DNA from: Verrucomicrobiales bacterium
GTDB taxonomy: Bacteria > Verrucomicrobiota > Verrucomicrobiia > Limisphaerales > J093
DNA: 64,000 bases
NCBI GenBank assembly: GCA_015075445.1
Contig: JABTUJ010000008.1
Location: 140,422 to 204,421, forward strand
Direction: 5' to 3'
Each line of letters starts with the position of its first letter. Positions within the stretch are counted from its first letter, which is position 1. Shown here piece after piece: positions 54,407 through 63,046 of the stretch. The notes under the pieces were generated by a model. It was not told the DNA's origin. It searched no databases and worked only from the letters and a program-made list of their open reading frames with translations. The position numbers were made by a program, and so were the translations under genes.

Positions 54407-55316
54407 GTGCCCCGGCCCGGAAGGCTGGTGGCTCGGCGCTTGTCAGACTTCGATACTCCGTCACGTTGCGATAGGCACCTGGCACAGCACCGGACTACGA
54501 AAACTACACGACGCAAGTTCCTCGAAGCGGTAACCGGGATCGGTGGATCGCTCACGTTGGGCACAAGTGGCTGGGGTTGGACTGCCGTGGGCGGGGACAC
54601 GCCGCCGACCCGCCTGATCACCTACCGCGGCCTTCGCCCCACGGACCCCGGCGGGCGACTCGGGCTGCGCAATCCGGAGCGGGGCTGGCGGATCGAGACC
54701 GTGATCGCGGAACCGGCCAGGAAGACCTTCGGTCCGGCCCATCACCTCCGCAGCCGGGTCGCGCCGCTTTACCACGAGGACTGGTGGATGCTCGATGCCG
54801 GCCGCTTCGAGCCCTTCGGGCTGACGCTGGTGCAAGCCTACTGCTACCTCACCGAATTCGCCGACCGGGCGATCTCGGAAGAGAAGCTGGCGCTGCTGCA
54901 GGAGAGCCTCGACAACCTGCGGCATCGCGGGCTGAAGGCGGTGCTGCGCTTCGCCTACGAGCGCGTTTGTACCGGTGGACGGCGAGCTGTTCTGGTCCGA
55001 TCAGGGGTTCGATGGCCAGGCGGCCCGCGGCAAGGGCGTGGACGGTCTGAATGCGGCGGTGCGGATGCGGCTGCATCACTACAGCAGCTTCAGCCTCGCG
55101 CACAGTTACTCGGAGCGGGAAGGCCAGCCTTACTCGATTGACCATTGGCTGAGCGCAACCCTCAGTCCGGAATCGCTGCGGCAAGCCGCGATGCCCATCG
55201 CTGATGGCTGGTTCGAGGATGGGTTCGGGCAACCCGTCACGCGCACCCAGTTTGAGTATCTCCAGGATCACCTGGGTTATGGCAGCAACCTCCTGGCGGT
55301 GATCGAGGTGGTCTGA
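54407..55316 (+). pseudogene. DUF4874/DUF4832-type secreted protein, frameshifted and internally deleted
   Basis: A Tat-like signal (TTRRKFLEAVTGIGGSLTLG) leads to a DUF4874-like N-terminal domain: LGLRNPERGWRIETVIAEPA, FGLTLVQAYCYLTEFADRAI, LDNLRHRGLKAVLRFAYERV. At about 54966 the frame shifts. The continuation is GELFWSDQGFDGQAARGKGV and YSIDHWLSATLSPESLRQAA up to 55316, which matches a DUF4832-like C-terminal part. The middle of the usual protein, well over 100 residues, is missing. The gene is therefore probably non-functional. Family call is by recollection. Confidence 0.6.
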
Positions 55317-55439
55317 TCGTGAAGTTGCTCCACCAGGCTCAATGTCCGCCTGGGACGGCGTAGCCTTCACGGTGAAGGCCCACCGCCGGTGTCCAACCGG
55401 AGGATCGCCACGGGGCCGCCGGCCATGCATGCTGTGGCC

Positions 55440-57089
55440 ATGCGAATGCTCCTGGTCATCCTCATCGGCCTGGTCCTGAACCGGCCAGTCGCGGGTTCAC
55501 CCGCGGCGGAACCGGCCGTTGGCCTGACGGACGCAGCGGCGGAACCCATCCGGGTGTTCGTGCTCGCCGGGCAGTCGAACATGCAGGGGCAGTCCGTCGC
55601 CGACCTCGACGGGCCGGACTATAATGAGGGTCGGGGCACGCTGCAGTGGCTGTGGCAAGACCCGGCCTTCCGTCAGGAGTTCGGGTTCCTGCGCGGCCCC
55701 GGCGACGCATGGGCGGTCCGCGAGGACGTCCGGGTCCGCTACCAACTGGAGGACGGCCCGCTGAGGACCGGGCCGTTGCGCCTGGGCTTCAGCCCTTACG
55801 ACGGGCGACATCATTTCGGGCCTGAACTCGGGTTGGGCCACGTCGTCGGCGATCATTGCGCCGCGCCGGTGGTGCTCCTCAAGACGGCGTGGGGCGGGAA
55901 GAGCCTGTATCGCGATTTCCGCCCGCCCAGCTCGGGCGGCACGGTGGGGCCTTACTACGCCCGGATGCTCACGGAGATCCGTGCCGGCTTGGAGGCCGCC
56001 GCGACGGAGTTTCCAGACCACCCGGGCCGTGTCGAACTGGCAGGCTTCGTCTGGTATCAAGGCTGGAATGACGGATGCGAGCCCGCCACGGCCGTGCCGG
56101 AGTACGAGACCAACCTGGTGAACTTGATCCGGGACGTGCGACGGGAACTTGGCGTGCCCGAACTGCCGGTCGTCATTGGCGAACTCACCGGTCCCTGGGT
56201 CGAGGCGCCGGGTGAATGGGCGGCGCTGCGACGCGCCCAGGCCGCGGCGGCACGGCGGCCGGAGTTCGCGAACACCGTGGCCTTCGTGTCCACGCACGCG
56301 TTCGTGCGTCGACCCGAGGATTCTCCCAACCCCGGCCACGGCCACCACGAGTTCGGGAACGCCGAGACGGGCCTGCGGGTGGGGGTGGCGCTGGGTCGGG
56401 CCATGGTGGCGTTGCTGGAAGCCGGGCAGACTGCGCTCTCGTCGAAAGCCGCGAAGCCCACCGGGCATGTCACTCGCGTTGTCGAGGGCTGGACCGTGCG
56501 GGTGGACGACCGGTTGCTGGCACCGCCGCACGACGAGACGGGCCGCCGGGCGCTGCGCTTTCTTGAAGCCCGGCTGTTCGACATCCGGGCGGTGGTGCCG
56601 AAGGGGCCGCTCGAACGGTTGCAGCGCGTGGTGCTGGTGCTCGACCTTACCCACGGCGACCTGACTTCGATGCAATACCACCCCAGCGCCGGTTGGTTGG
56701 CGGATCACGGCTATGACACGAACCTCGCCCGGTGCGTGCATATCCCGGTCGCCGCCGATCTCCCCACGCCGCGCAACATCCGTGAGCAGCCGTGGGTGGT
56801 GCTGCACGAGTTGGCCCACGCCTACCACGATCAGGTCTTGGGCTTCGACGAACCTCGCATCATCGAGGCGTACGAGGCCTTCCGCCGGAGCGGCCATGGC
56901 GATCAGGCGCTGCTGCACGACGGCACGCGCACCCGGCATTACGGTCTGACCGACCCGAAGGAGTTCTTTGCCGAGATGACCGAGGCGTACTTTGGAAGCA
57001 ACGATTTCTACCCGTTCAACCGCGCCGAGCTGCGCACGGCCGAACCGGCCATCTGCGATTTGATCGAGTCGCTGTGGCGGGAGGAGTAA
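55440..57089 (+). CDS. Secreted sialate-O-acetylesterase-like domain fused to a zinc metallopeptidase-like domain
   Basis: A 549-residue protein with a signal peptide (RMLLVILIGLVLNRPVAG). Residues 40-330 form an SGNH/SASA esterase: VFVLAGQSNMQGQS carries the nucleophile Ser, VVLLKTAWGGKSLYRDF and FVWYQGWNDGC are conserved blocks. Residues 350-549 resemble the anthrax-lethal-factor-like peptidase domain (ATLF): VVLHELAHAYHDQVLGFDEP carries HExxH, and KEFFAEMTEAYFGSNDFYPF carries the downstream Glu. The esterase would remove acetyl groups from a glycan. The pairing with a peptidase is unusual. Confidence 0.8.
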   Translation: MRMLLVILIGLVLNRPVAGSPAAEPAVGLTDAAAEPIRVFVLAGQSNMQGQSVADLDGPDYNEGRGTLQWLWQDPAFRQEFGFLRGPGDAWAVREDVRVRYQLEDGPLRTGPLRLGFSPYDGRHHFGPELGLGHVVGDHCAAPVVLLKTAWGGKSLYRDFRPPSSGGTVGPYYARMLTEIRAGLEAAATEFPDHPGRVELAGFVWYQGWNDGCEPATAVPEYETNLVNLIRDVRRELGVPELPVVIGELTGPWVEAPGEWAALRRAQAAAARRPEFANTVAFVSTHAFVRRPEDSPNPGHGHHEFGNAETGLRVGVALGRAMVALLEAGQTALSSKAAKPTGHVTRVVEGWTVRVDDRLLAPPHDETGRRALRFLEARLFDIRAVVPKGPLERLQRVVLVLDLTHGDLTSMQYHPSAGWLADHGYDTNLARCVHIPVAADLPTPRNIREQPWVVLHELAHAYHDQVLGFDEPRIIEAYEAFRRSGHGDQALLHDGTRTRHYGLTDPKEFFAEMTEAYFGSNDFYPFNRAELRTAEPAICDLIESLWREE

Positions 57090-57108
57090 TCCGGTCGCCT
57101 ACGTTTGT

Positions 57109-58638
57109 ATGGAACCTGGCACAACCCTTCCCGCCTGTCCCACCCGTACCCGCGGAACCGACTCGAGCGTGGTGTCGCGAGTGGTGCTGTGGGCGTGCGT
57201 GTTGGTCCTCGTCGCGATCCCGGCCCGGATTATCATGTACGGGTACCTGCCGCTGGACGACGCGTTGCGGCACGCGGCCAAGGCCGTGAGTGGCCAGCCC
57301 TGGTCGGAGATCCTCGTCTTGGGCCAGGCTTACAGCGTGGATCACAACTTCGGTTGGGAGCTGCTGCTGCGGTGGGTTCACCTGGGCACGCAGGCCGACG
57401 CCGAACGGTTGGTGGATTTCTCGGTGCTCGGGCTCTTCGTGCTGTTCGGGTGTGTTCCGCTGGTCGGACTGAAGCGACCCGAGGCATGGCTGGGTGTGCT
57501 GCTGCTGTTCGCGGTTGCCTGGCCACCGTTGGCCACGCGACTGTTGATCGGCCGCCCCCTGTTGGTGTCCTCGGCGGTGCTCCTGATGCTCCTCTATCTG
57601 GGGTACAGGCGTGAGCTCGCGCCGCCGCGGTGGCCGCAGATCGCGGTGCTCAGCGGTCTAATCGCGCTGGCGGTGTTCGTGCATGGCGTCTGGTACCTGT
57701 GGGTGCTGCCTGTGGTCGCCTTCGGGTTGGCCCGGCAATACGCGTGGGCCCGCGCGCTGGCGGCGAGCTGGGTCGTCGGCACGCTCGTCGGAGCGGCGTT
57801 GACCGGCCATCCCTGGGATTACCTGGCCGAGGCGGTGCAGACCGCCTGGCGTGCGACAGAACTGCACCCAACCTCGCGGACGCTTGTATCTGAACTCCAG
57901 CCGGCCTCGGGTGGCTTGCTCATCTTCTTCGTGCTGGGGGCTCTGCTCGTGCTGCGCCGCCTGACCGGGATCGAGGCGCGGCCCCTGACGGCCGACCCGG
58001 CGTTCTGGCTGGCGGGCCTCGGGTGGGTGCTGGGGTTTGTCGCCCGGCGGTTTTGGGAGGACTGGGGTTTGCCCGCGCTGATGGTCCTGGCGGCCGGCGA
58101 CGTCAGCCGGTTGTTGCACCAGCGTCTGACGGCCGGCTCGCCGCGCCGGCTGGTGGTCACGGCGTGCCTCGCCGTGGCGCTTTACGGTGCCTGGACCAGC
58201 GATACCGAGAGCCGCTGGACCAAAAGCCTCACCCGGCAGTTCCTGGTCGCGGACGACCCCGACCTGGCCGGTTGGTTGCCCGAGCGAGGGGGCATCTTCT
58301 ACGCGGCCGACCCGGGGTTCTTCTACGACACATTCTTCAAAAACCCGACGGCCGATTGGCGCTACATCCTGGGCTTCGAGATGACCCTGATGCCGGCCGA
58401 GGATTTCCGAATCCTGTATCGGATCCTGTGGAACTTCGGCGCCGGCGTAGCCTTCCGACCCTGGGTGGAGAAGATGCGTCCCGAAGACCGCCTCTTCGTC
58501 CGGGGAGACACCGGCAGCCCGCCTCCCATCGCCGGGCTCGAATGGCACCACACTCTGGGAGGGATGTGGAGTGGCCGGCTGCCGCGCGCCGACACGCCGC
58601 CAGCCAGCCGCGACCCGGCGGTCACGCCGGAGGGCTGA
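57109..58638 (+). CDS. Polytopic membrane protein of unknown function
   Basis: A 509-residue protein with about eight to ten hydrophobic helices over residues 22-365, such as VVLWACVLVLVAIPARIIM, LLVSSAVLLMLLYLG and LLIFFVLGALLVL. A soluble C-terminal region follows (GGIFYAADPGFFYDTFFKNP, WRYILGFEMTLMPAEDFRIL). Early acidic residues in YGYLPLDDALRHAAKA recall the first loop of GT-C glycosyltransferases, which is only a weak hint. Ends opposite the tail of the methyltransferase frame. Confidence 0.75.
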   Translation: MEPGTTLPACPTRTRGTDSSVVSRVVLWACVLVLVAIPARIIMYGYLPLDDALRHAAKAVSGQPWSEILVLGQAYSVDHNFGWELLLRWVHLGTQADAERLVDFSVLGLFVLFGCVPLVGLKRPEAWLGVLLLFAVAWPPLATRLLIGRPLLVSSAVLLMLLYLGYRRELAPPRWPQIAVLSGLIALAVFVHGVWYLWVLPVVAFGLARQYAWARALAASWVVGTLVGAALTGHPWDYLAEAVQTAWRATELHPTSRTLVSELQPASGGLLIFFVLGALLVLRRLTGIEARPLTADPAFWLAGLGWVLGFVARRFWEDWGLPALMVLAAGDVSRLLHQRLTAGSPRRLVVTACLAVALYGAWTSDTESRWTKSLTRQFLVADDPDLAGWLPERGGIFYAADPGFFYDTFFKNPTADWRYILGFEMTLMPAEDFRILYRILWNFGAGVAFRPWVEKMRPEDRLFVRGDTGSPPPIAGLEWHHTLGGMWSGRLPRADTPPASRDPAVTPEG

Positions 58639-59468
58639 TGCCCCGGGGGGCAGTTTAGGGGAAACGTCCTTGGCTTCCGCGGCCGGGCCCTGGGACCTTG
58701 CACTCTGGGAGTGCAGGCGGGACGCCCGCACCACAGGTTCGGACCGCCTACCGGACGCGCGGTGGCGATCAGGCTCTGGCCGAACGGGGGCCGGACCAGT
58801 CGGGATTCCAGCCAATACACCCAGGGAAAGACCCAGTGATCGAAGCACCGCACGGCGCGCGGCGCAAAATGCCGCTGGCGCAGCACCCGGAAGTTCAGCC
58901 ACCAGAGCACATACCCGACGCTGTTGAAGCGGTCCAAGCGCAGCACATCGAACCCCGCGCGCTCGAGCTTGCCGCGGAGTTCGCTGCGTACGTAGCGACG
59001 ATGGTGTCCGAGCGCGCGGTCGATCGGCGCGTAGAGGCGTGGACTCGCCGGGACGAACAGACACAGCACCCCGTGCCGCGCGCTCAGGGTCTGGGCGTAG
59101 CTGCCCAGCTCGCACTGATCGTCGGCGATATGCTCCAGCACGTTGATGCTGATGAGCGCGTCCCAGCCGGTGCGCGGTTGCACCTGCTCGATGGTCCCCT
59201 CCACGACCACTCGCCCGGGACGCGAGTGACGCAGGACCTGGCAGAACTCCGGCACCGGCTCGACGGCCACCAGCGATTCGATACCGGGCTGCTGCTCCAG
59301 AAGCGCGGTGAACTGGCCGAGGCCGGCCCCGACCTCGAGGACGCGTCCCTGCAGGTGCGGCGCAAACTCGCGCAGCAACGCCCGCCGGTAGTTCACTGCG
59401 CCCTCCAGGGCGGCGAACTCAAACGCGTCGCCACCCACAGCGGCCTTCGGCTCAGCGTCCCCCGTCAC
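58362..59468 (-). CDS. Class I SAM-dependent methyltransferase
   Basis: I chose the GTG at 59468 because it overlaps the glycosyltransferase stop (GTGA). The SAM loop is VLEVGAGLGQFTALLEQQPG (about residues 33-52), then VAVEPVPEFCQVLRHSRPG and DALISINVLEHIADDQCELG. HHRRYVRSELRGKLERAGFD is typical of this methyltransferase group. Recognisable homology ends at about 58745 (GQSLIATAR). The frame continues another 380 bp without a stop and overlaps the membrane-protein gene antisense, so the true stop has probably been lost. It pairs with the glycosyltransferase. Confidence 0.8.
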   Translation of the reverse strand: MTGDAEPKAAVGGDAFEFAALEGAVNYRRALLREFAPHLQGRVLEVGAGLGQFTALLEQQPGIESLVAVEPVPEFCQVLRHSRPGRVVVEGTIEQVQPRTGWDALISINVLEHIADDQCELGSYAQTLSARHGVLCLFVPASPRLYAPIDRALGHHRRYVRSELRGKLERAGFDVLRLDRFNSVGYVLWWLNFRVLRQRHFAPRAVRCFDHWVFPWVYWLESRLVRPPFGQSLIATARPVGGPNLWCGRPACTPRVQGPRARPRKPRTFPLNCPPGHQPSGVTAGSRLAGGVSARGSRPLHIPPRVWCHSSPAMGGGLPVSPRTKRRSSGRIFSTQGRKATPAPKFHRIRYRIRKSSAGIRVISKPRM

Positions 59469-60217
59469 AGGCGGCGAAACACGTTGTACTTGAGGACGCA
59501 TCGGAGGGCGCTCACACCATCCCGCCAGTTCGCCTTCTTGCCTTCGGCATAGGTGCGGCCGTGATAGGAAATCGGCACCTCGTATAGCCGCGCGCCCAGT
59601 TGACTGAGCCGCGCCGTGAGCTCGAGCTCGAACCCGAAACGGCATTCCTCGAGCCGCATCCGGTCGAGCAGCTCGCGGCGGAAGACTTTGTAGCAGGTCT
59701 CCACATCCGTCAGGTTCAGGTTCGTGAACATGTTCGACAGCAGCGTCAGCAACCGGTTGCCGACGGCGTGCCAGAAATAAAGCACGCGGTGCGCTCCCCC
59801 GCCCAGAAAGCGCGACCCGAACACCGCGTCGGCCATGCCAGTGAGGAGCGGTTGCAGCAGCCGGCCGTATTCCTGCGGATCGTACTCGAGGTCGGCGTCC
59901 TGGATCAGGAGGAACGGGGCGGTCGCCCGGGCGAAGCCCTCCCGCAACGCGGCGCCCTTCCCCTGGTTCCGCGACAGTCGGAACACGCGCACCCGCGGGT
60001 CGCCTGCGGCGCAGCGCTGCGCCGCTTCCCAGGAGCCGTCGTTGGAGGCGTCATCCACCACGATGACCTCCCGGACCACCGGTTGGGCGAGGACCCGCGC
60101 GATCGCCAGGCCGACCGTGGGCCGCTCGTTGTAAACGGGCATGACGACCGAGAGACACGGCCCATGGTCCGTGCCCCCGGCGGGTCGCCCCGTCTGCACC
60201 TGCTCCGGCTGGTTCAC
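59465..60217 (-). CDS. Glycosyltransferase family 2 (dolichyl-phosphate-mannose-synthase-like)
   Basis: About 250 residues if started at the GTG at 60217; an ATG at 60316 would add a poorly structured extension. CLSVVMPVYNERPTVGLAIA and VIVVDDASNDGSWEAA form the nucleotide-sugar-binding part. FLLIQDADLEYDPQEYGRLL carries the DxD-like metal site. GVEFELE-type sequence appears as FGFELELTARLSQLGARLYE, and VPISYHGRTYAEGKKANWRD is the conserved end. It transfers sugars to a lipid or polymer at the membrane. The methyltransferase is co-translated downstream. Confidence 0.88.
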   Translation of the reverse strand: MNQPEQVQTGRPAGGTDHGPCLSVVMPVYNERPTVGLAIARVLAQPVVREVIVVDDASNDGSWEAAQRCAAGDPRVRVFRLSRNQGKGAALREGFARATAPFLLIQDADLEYDPQEYGRLLQPLLTGMADAVFGSRFLGGGAHRVLYFWHAVGNRLLTLLSNMFTNLNLTDVETCYKVFRRELLDRMRLEECRFGFELELTARLSQLGARLYEVPISYHGRTYAEGKKANWRDGVSALRCVLKYNVFRRL

Positions 60218-61285
60218 TCCGGACGGAAGGTCTGGGAAGAGGCCGGGCGGCAGCAAGCAGGATCGCGTCGCCCTTTCGGAGTCGTGGATGTCCGGGGGGG
60301 CGACCTCCGAGCGCATGGCGGCCCCGGCCAAAGACCCTCTCGCGCCGGAACGAACCGTAGCCGTACACGTGTTCCGGTGCCCCAAGCTGCTTGCGTCAAG
60401 AAGGTCCGGCGCAAGAGCGCCAGAAGACGTTGCCGACCCGAGTCGGCGGGAGGGGCCGGGGTGTGGAGAGTGGCCATGGACCATTCCTACGCCTGCCAGG
60501 CCGAAGCTCTCGCGCTGGGCCAGCCCCGAAGCCTCGGTGTGGCAGTCAGGCTCATGGTCCCGGTCCAGGTCAAACCAAGCCGGCCGCTTCCGGCAAGGCC
60601 CATTTGGCCTGGGCGCTTTCACCGTCTTCTTCACCCAATCGCCTTCCTTTCTGGTCTATGAGAGTTACGGAGGCCGCTTGACGTGGCTCGCCCCGTGGCA
60701 GAATCTACCCAACGCGATCCAGGACGAAGGCCATGAACTCGACGACCGGCCCAGGAGGCGCCCGCGCAGGCGGGCGCAGGCGGTTGCGGGTCCGCGTGCG
60801 GGCGCGACCCGCTCCGCCTCGCCTCGCACCGCCCCAGCCCAACAGCCGACCGATCTATCCGTACTGGGCGCGAGAGGGGAAATGCTGGCGCGGCAGAAGC
60901 TGCTGCTTCCCTGGCACTCCGACTCCGCCTATCCGGTCAATCCGACCCCAACGGTTGGACGTATCGGATATTCACGCCGTTGGTCCGGCTATACAGTCTA
61001 CGACCACGGGAAGAGGGCACAAGGAAGCCAGACTCCAGAGCCAGAGAGCAGCGTCAACCCAGATGTCCGACGCCTGCGATCGCGGACCAATCCGGTCCGA
61101 GCCCCCTCTGGGTCCTTCGCGTCTCAGCGGTGCCGGCCTGAGATTCTGCACCACAGAGGCACGAAGATCACAGAGGGACCGGGCCATGACACCGCGCGCC
61201 TCGGGCCACGGCTCAGGGGCGGTGACCGAGTGCCCGGCCGTGGTGGGGACGGGGGTTGGGTGGAGACCACGGAGCGGACGCTCGG
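60218..61285. other. Long stretch without a supported gene, upstream of the cassette array
   Basis: Open frames of up to 422 codons cross this stretch, but they are Arg/Pro/Ser-rich, overlap one another and show no motif. GTTGGAC at 60954-60960 fits the attC R' consensus and would be one base off the partner of the R'' core at 61286, so a degenerate cassette could span 60955-61405. No integrase gene or clear attI site is seen. Confidence 0.45.
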
Positions 61286-61411
61286 GTCGAACCACGCGGT
61301 GGAGGCGAACCGCCGCACCGCTGCTCCGCTCGGCGGTGGTAGCCAGTTCGGATCGCTCTTCTGCGCCCGACCCCGTCTGCCGGCGGCGGTCGCTTCACCT
61401 CATCGTTAGCC
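61286..61411. repeat. attC-like site 1 (126 bp)
   Basis: R'' GTCGAAC (61286-61292) and R' GTTAGCC (61405-61411). The left inner arm CGAACCGCCGC faces GGCGGCGGTCG, pairing with one extra unpaired A on the left, as in attC stems. The length equals sites 4 and 5. Confidence 0.8.
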
Positions 61412-62428
61412 AACTCTCAGCCGTCATCACCAATAACACAAAACACATCATAAAATGAAACCAGAGCCCGTATTCACTCATTTCCCGTCTCGCAAGATTC
61501 TAATGAAGGAGTCGCCTGCCGAGGAATTCGCGCGACTACAAATTGGCGAGGCGACGCTGGATGCGTCCATCGCCATGCCGCCACTGCCCCAGAGTTTCTC
61601 CATTCGCAATGAGCAAACATCTGTTGAAGATCAGGGTAGCGCAGGAACATGCACTTCTTTCTGCGTTGTTGCTTGCCTAGAGCATATCCACCAACGTGAT
61701 TTGTCTGAGGCACAGGTCACCCACGAAGCCGAACGAGCTTATGATAATTGCACTGAGGGCTTGGCAATGATTCATGCCTATAAAATCTGCAATAGTCCAG
61801 GCGCTGTTGATGAGGCCTTGTGGAGCTACGACCCAAATCAGATTTGTTGGACTACTCCGCCAAACATTGGTGGTGCCGCCAGATACCGCTTCGGAAATAT
61901 AGCCTATGTGTATAATCGCCCGAGATCACAGATGCTCTCTTCTATGAGCAAGGCTTCGACTTCGCCTATGAGTCCGGGGCTTCCGTTGACACTTGCTATA
62001 CAGCAGCAGCTCTTTAGCCGTCGCCGTAATGTTTCGGTCAGTGTTCCCGTTGTATGGGCCGCTTGGCCATGGACAGGAGTTATCACCATGCCACCTCCCG
62101 CACTAATGGAAGAGTTCGCCCAGACCATGTCCCCGCCAAATACCTCTGGATGGCATTGCATTGCTATTTGCGGGTGGGACAACGCCACCGCTCGGTTTCT
62201 CTTCAAGAACAGTTGGGGACCGTATTGGGGCGACAAAGGTTACGGCACTATTCCATATCAATATATTGAAGCTTTCAGTGATACAGGCATGATCGGTTGG
62301 TAGACAGACCGATGGTTATCCTCAAAAGATAAGAGGGCTAACCAGACGCCAGAGCCAACGATCAGGTCCGTCACGCCTCGTGCTGGCGCAAGAGTCGCGC
62401 CGGCCGTGATCGCGGCTCATCTTTGACG
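61406..62428 (+). mobile_element. Integron cassette 1 (papain-like protease)
   Basis: A 1023-bp unit beginning TTAGCC. Its tail R'' core GGCTAAC (62336-62342) is the exact reverse complement of its own head core GTTAGCC, although neighbouring cassettes have different cores. The cargo is one gene with the start codon 49 bp from the head. Confidence 0.8.
61455..62303 (+). CDS. Papain-like (C1A) cysteine protease, cassette-borne
   Basis: A 282-residue protein with no obvious signal peptide. SVEDQGSAGTCTSFCVVACL (about residues 56-75) contains the active-site Cys in the Q...C pattern of papains. GWHCIAICGWDNATARFLFK holds the catalytic His, and NSWGPYWGDKGYGTIP the catalytic Asn and the classic C-terminal signature. 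The base composition is clearly lower in GC than any other gene here, which argues for a foreign origin. Papain-like enzymes in mobile DNA may act as toxins, effectors or protein-processing enzymes; the target is unknown. Confidence 0.85.
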   Translation: MKPEPVFTHFPSRKILMKESPAEEFARLQIGEATLDASIAMPPLPQSFSIRNEQTSVEDQGSAGTCTSFCVVACLEHIHQRDLSEAQVTHEAERAYDNCTEGLAMIHAYKICNSPGAVDEALWSYDPNQICWTTPPNIGGAARYRFGNIAYVYNRPRSQMLSSMSKASTSPMSPGLPLTLAIQQQLFSRRRNVSVSVPVVWAAWPWTGVITMPPPALMEEFAQTMSPPNTSGWHCIAICGWDNATARFLFKNSWGPYWGDKGYGTIPYQYIEAFSDTGMIGW

Positions 62429-62434
62429 TTCGAC
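62336..62434. repeat. attC-like site 2 (99 bp)
   Basis: R'' GGCTAAC (62336-62342) and R' GTTCGAC (62428-62434). Inner arms GAGCCAACGATCA and TGATCGCGGCTC pair with one extra base. It differs in sequence from sites 1, 4 and 5 but has the same architecture, as is normal for attC sites. Confidence 0.75.
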
Positions 62435-62835
62435 ATGATGGGTAATCGAATGTTGGCAGGTTCTCACAGAAGGCAACGAAGGCAACGAAGACCGGCGGGA
62501 GCCGGTGACCCCAAGGCTTCGTTGCCTTCGTTACCTTCTGTGGGTTTCCCGATTCGGGAGGACGTCCCCCCGGCAGCGCCCGACGCCGAGCTCCGCCCAG
62601 GGGAGCTCTGGAAGGTCGCAGCCCAGTTCTTGATCGAACGTCCCGCGGGCAGGAGGGCCGGGCGAGGGCGGGGCCCGTCCGGCTTGGTCAAGCAACGGAC
62701 GAGGACAGCCGAGGGCCGCCGGCCTGAGGGTGATGCATTCAGCGGACGACGCGCCCGGCTTTCGTCCGGTGCGTGTTCGTTTCGTGCGCAGTCGGACCCC
62801 ATCCCGTCGAACCACGCGGTCGCTTCACCCCATCG
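62429..62835. mobile_element. Integron cassette 2 (no convincing gene, carries a hairpin)
   Basis: A 407-bp unit beginning TTCGACATGATGGGTAATCG. Its tail R'' core GTCGAAC (62806-62812) is the exact partner of its head core GTTCGAC. No open frame looks coding on either strand. It resembles the isolated unit at 42801-43206 (406 bp), and the next cassette at 63980 starts with the same 20 bases. Confidence 0.75.
62465..62542. repeat. Hairpin repeat in cassette 2, copy 2
   Basis: A 26-nt arm at 62465-62490 (CACAGAAGGCAACGAAG...) pairs with 62517-62542 with one mismatch. The loop holds a smaller hairpin, ACCGGC...GCCGGT. Part of the arm is an internal 9-nt duplication, GGCAACGAA, absent from the copy at 42839. 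Confidence 0.8.
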
Positions 62836-62841
62836 TTCGCG
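62806..62841. repeat. attC-like site 3, truncated (36 bp)
   Basis: R'' GTCGAAC (62806-62812) and R' GTTCGCG (62835-62841). CCACGCGGT and CGCTTCACC from the outer parts of a site-1-like attC are joined directly, so about 90 bp of the central stem-loop are missing. Confidence 0.65.
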
Positions 62842-62853
62842 GGATGGATCACA

Positions 62854-63042
62854 ATGAAAGTCGGCGAAGTCCTCGACCGGTTGCGTGCGGACGGATGGTT
62901 GCTCGCCCGTCAAAAAGGGAGCCATCGGCAGTTCGTGCATCCCACCAGGCCGGGTGCACGTGTAACCGTGGCGGGGAAACCTTCGCTGGACATCCCCAAG
63001 GGGACGTTGAACAGTATCCTGAAGCAGGCCGGATGGAAATGA
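62854..63042 (+). CDS. hicA: HicA-family mRNA interferase toxin
   Basis: A 62-residue protein with the double-stranded-RNA-binding-like HicA fold. LDRLRADGWLLARQKGSHRQ carries the G-S-H catalytic segment (His at about residue 24), and VTVAGKPSLDIPKGTLNSIL with KQAG after it is the conserved C-terminal end. It should cleave mRNA when free. The start codon lies 18 bp from the cassette head, and hicB begins 4 bp after its stop. Confidence 0.92.
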   Translation: MKVGEVLDRLRADGWLLARQKGSHRQFVHPTRPGARVTVAGKPSLDIPKGTLNSILKQAGWK

Positions 63043-63046
63043 AGCC

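Noticed and set aside
60141..61409. A 422-codon plus-strand frame before the cassette array
   Set aside because: Low-complexity Arg/Pro/Ser composition, no motif, and its end lies within attC-like site 1.
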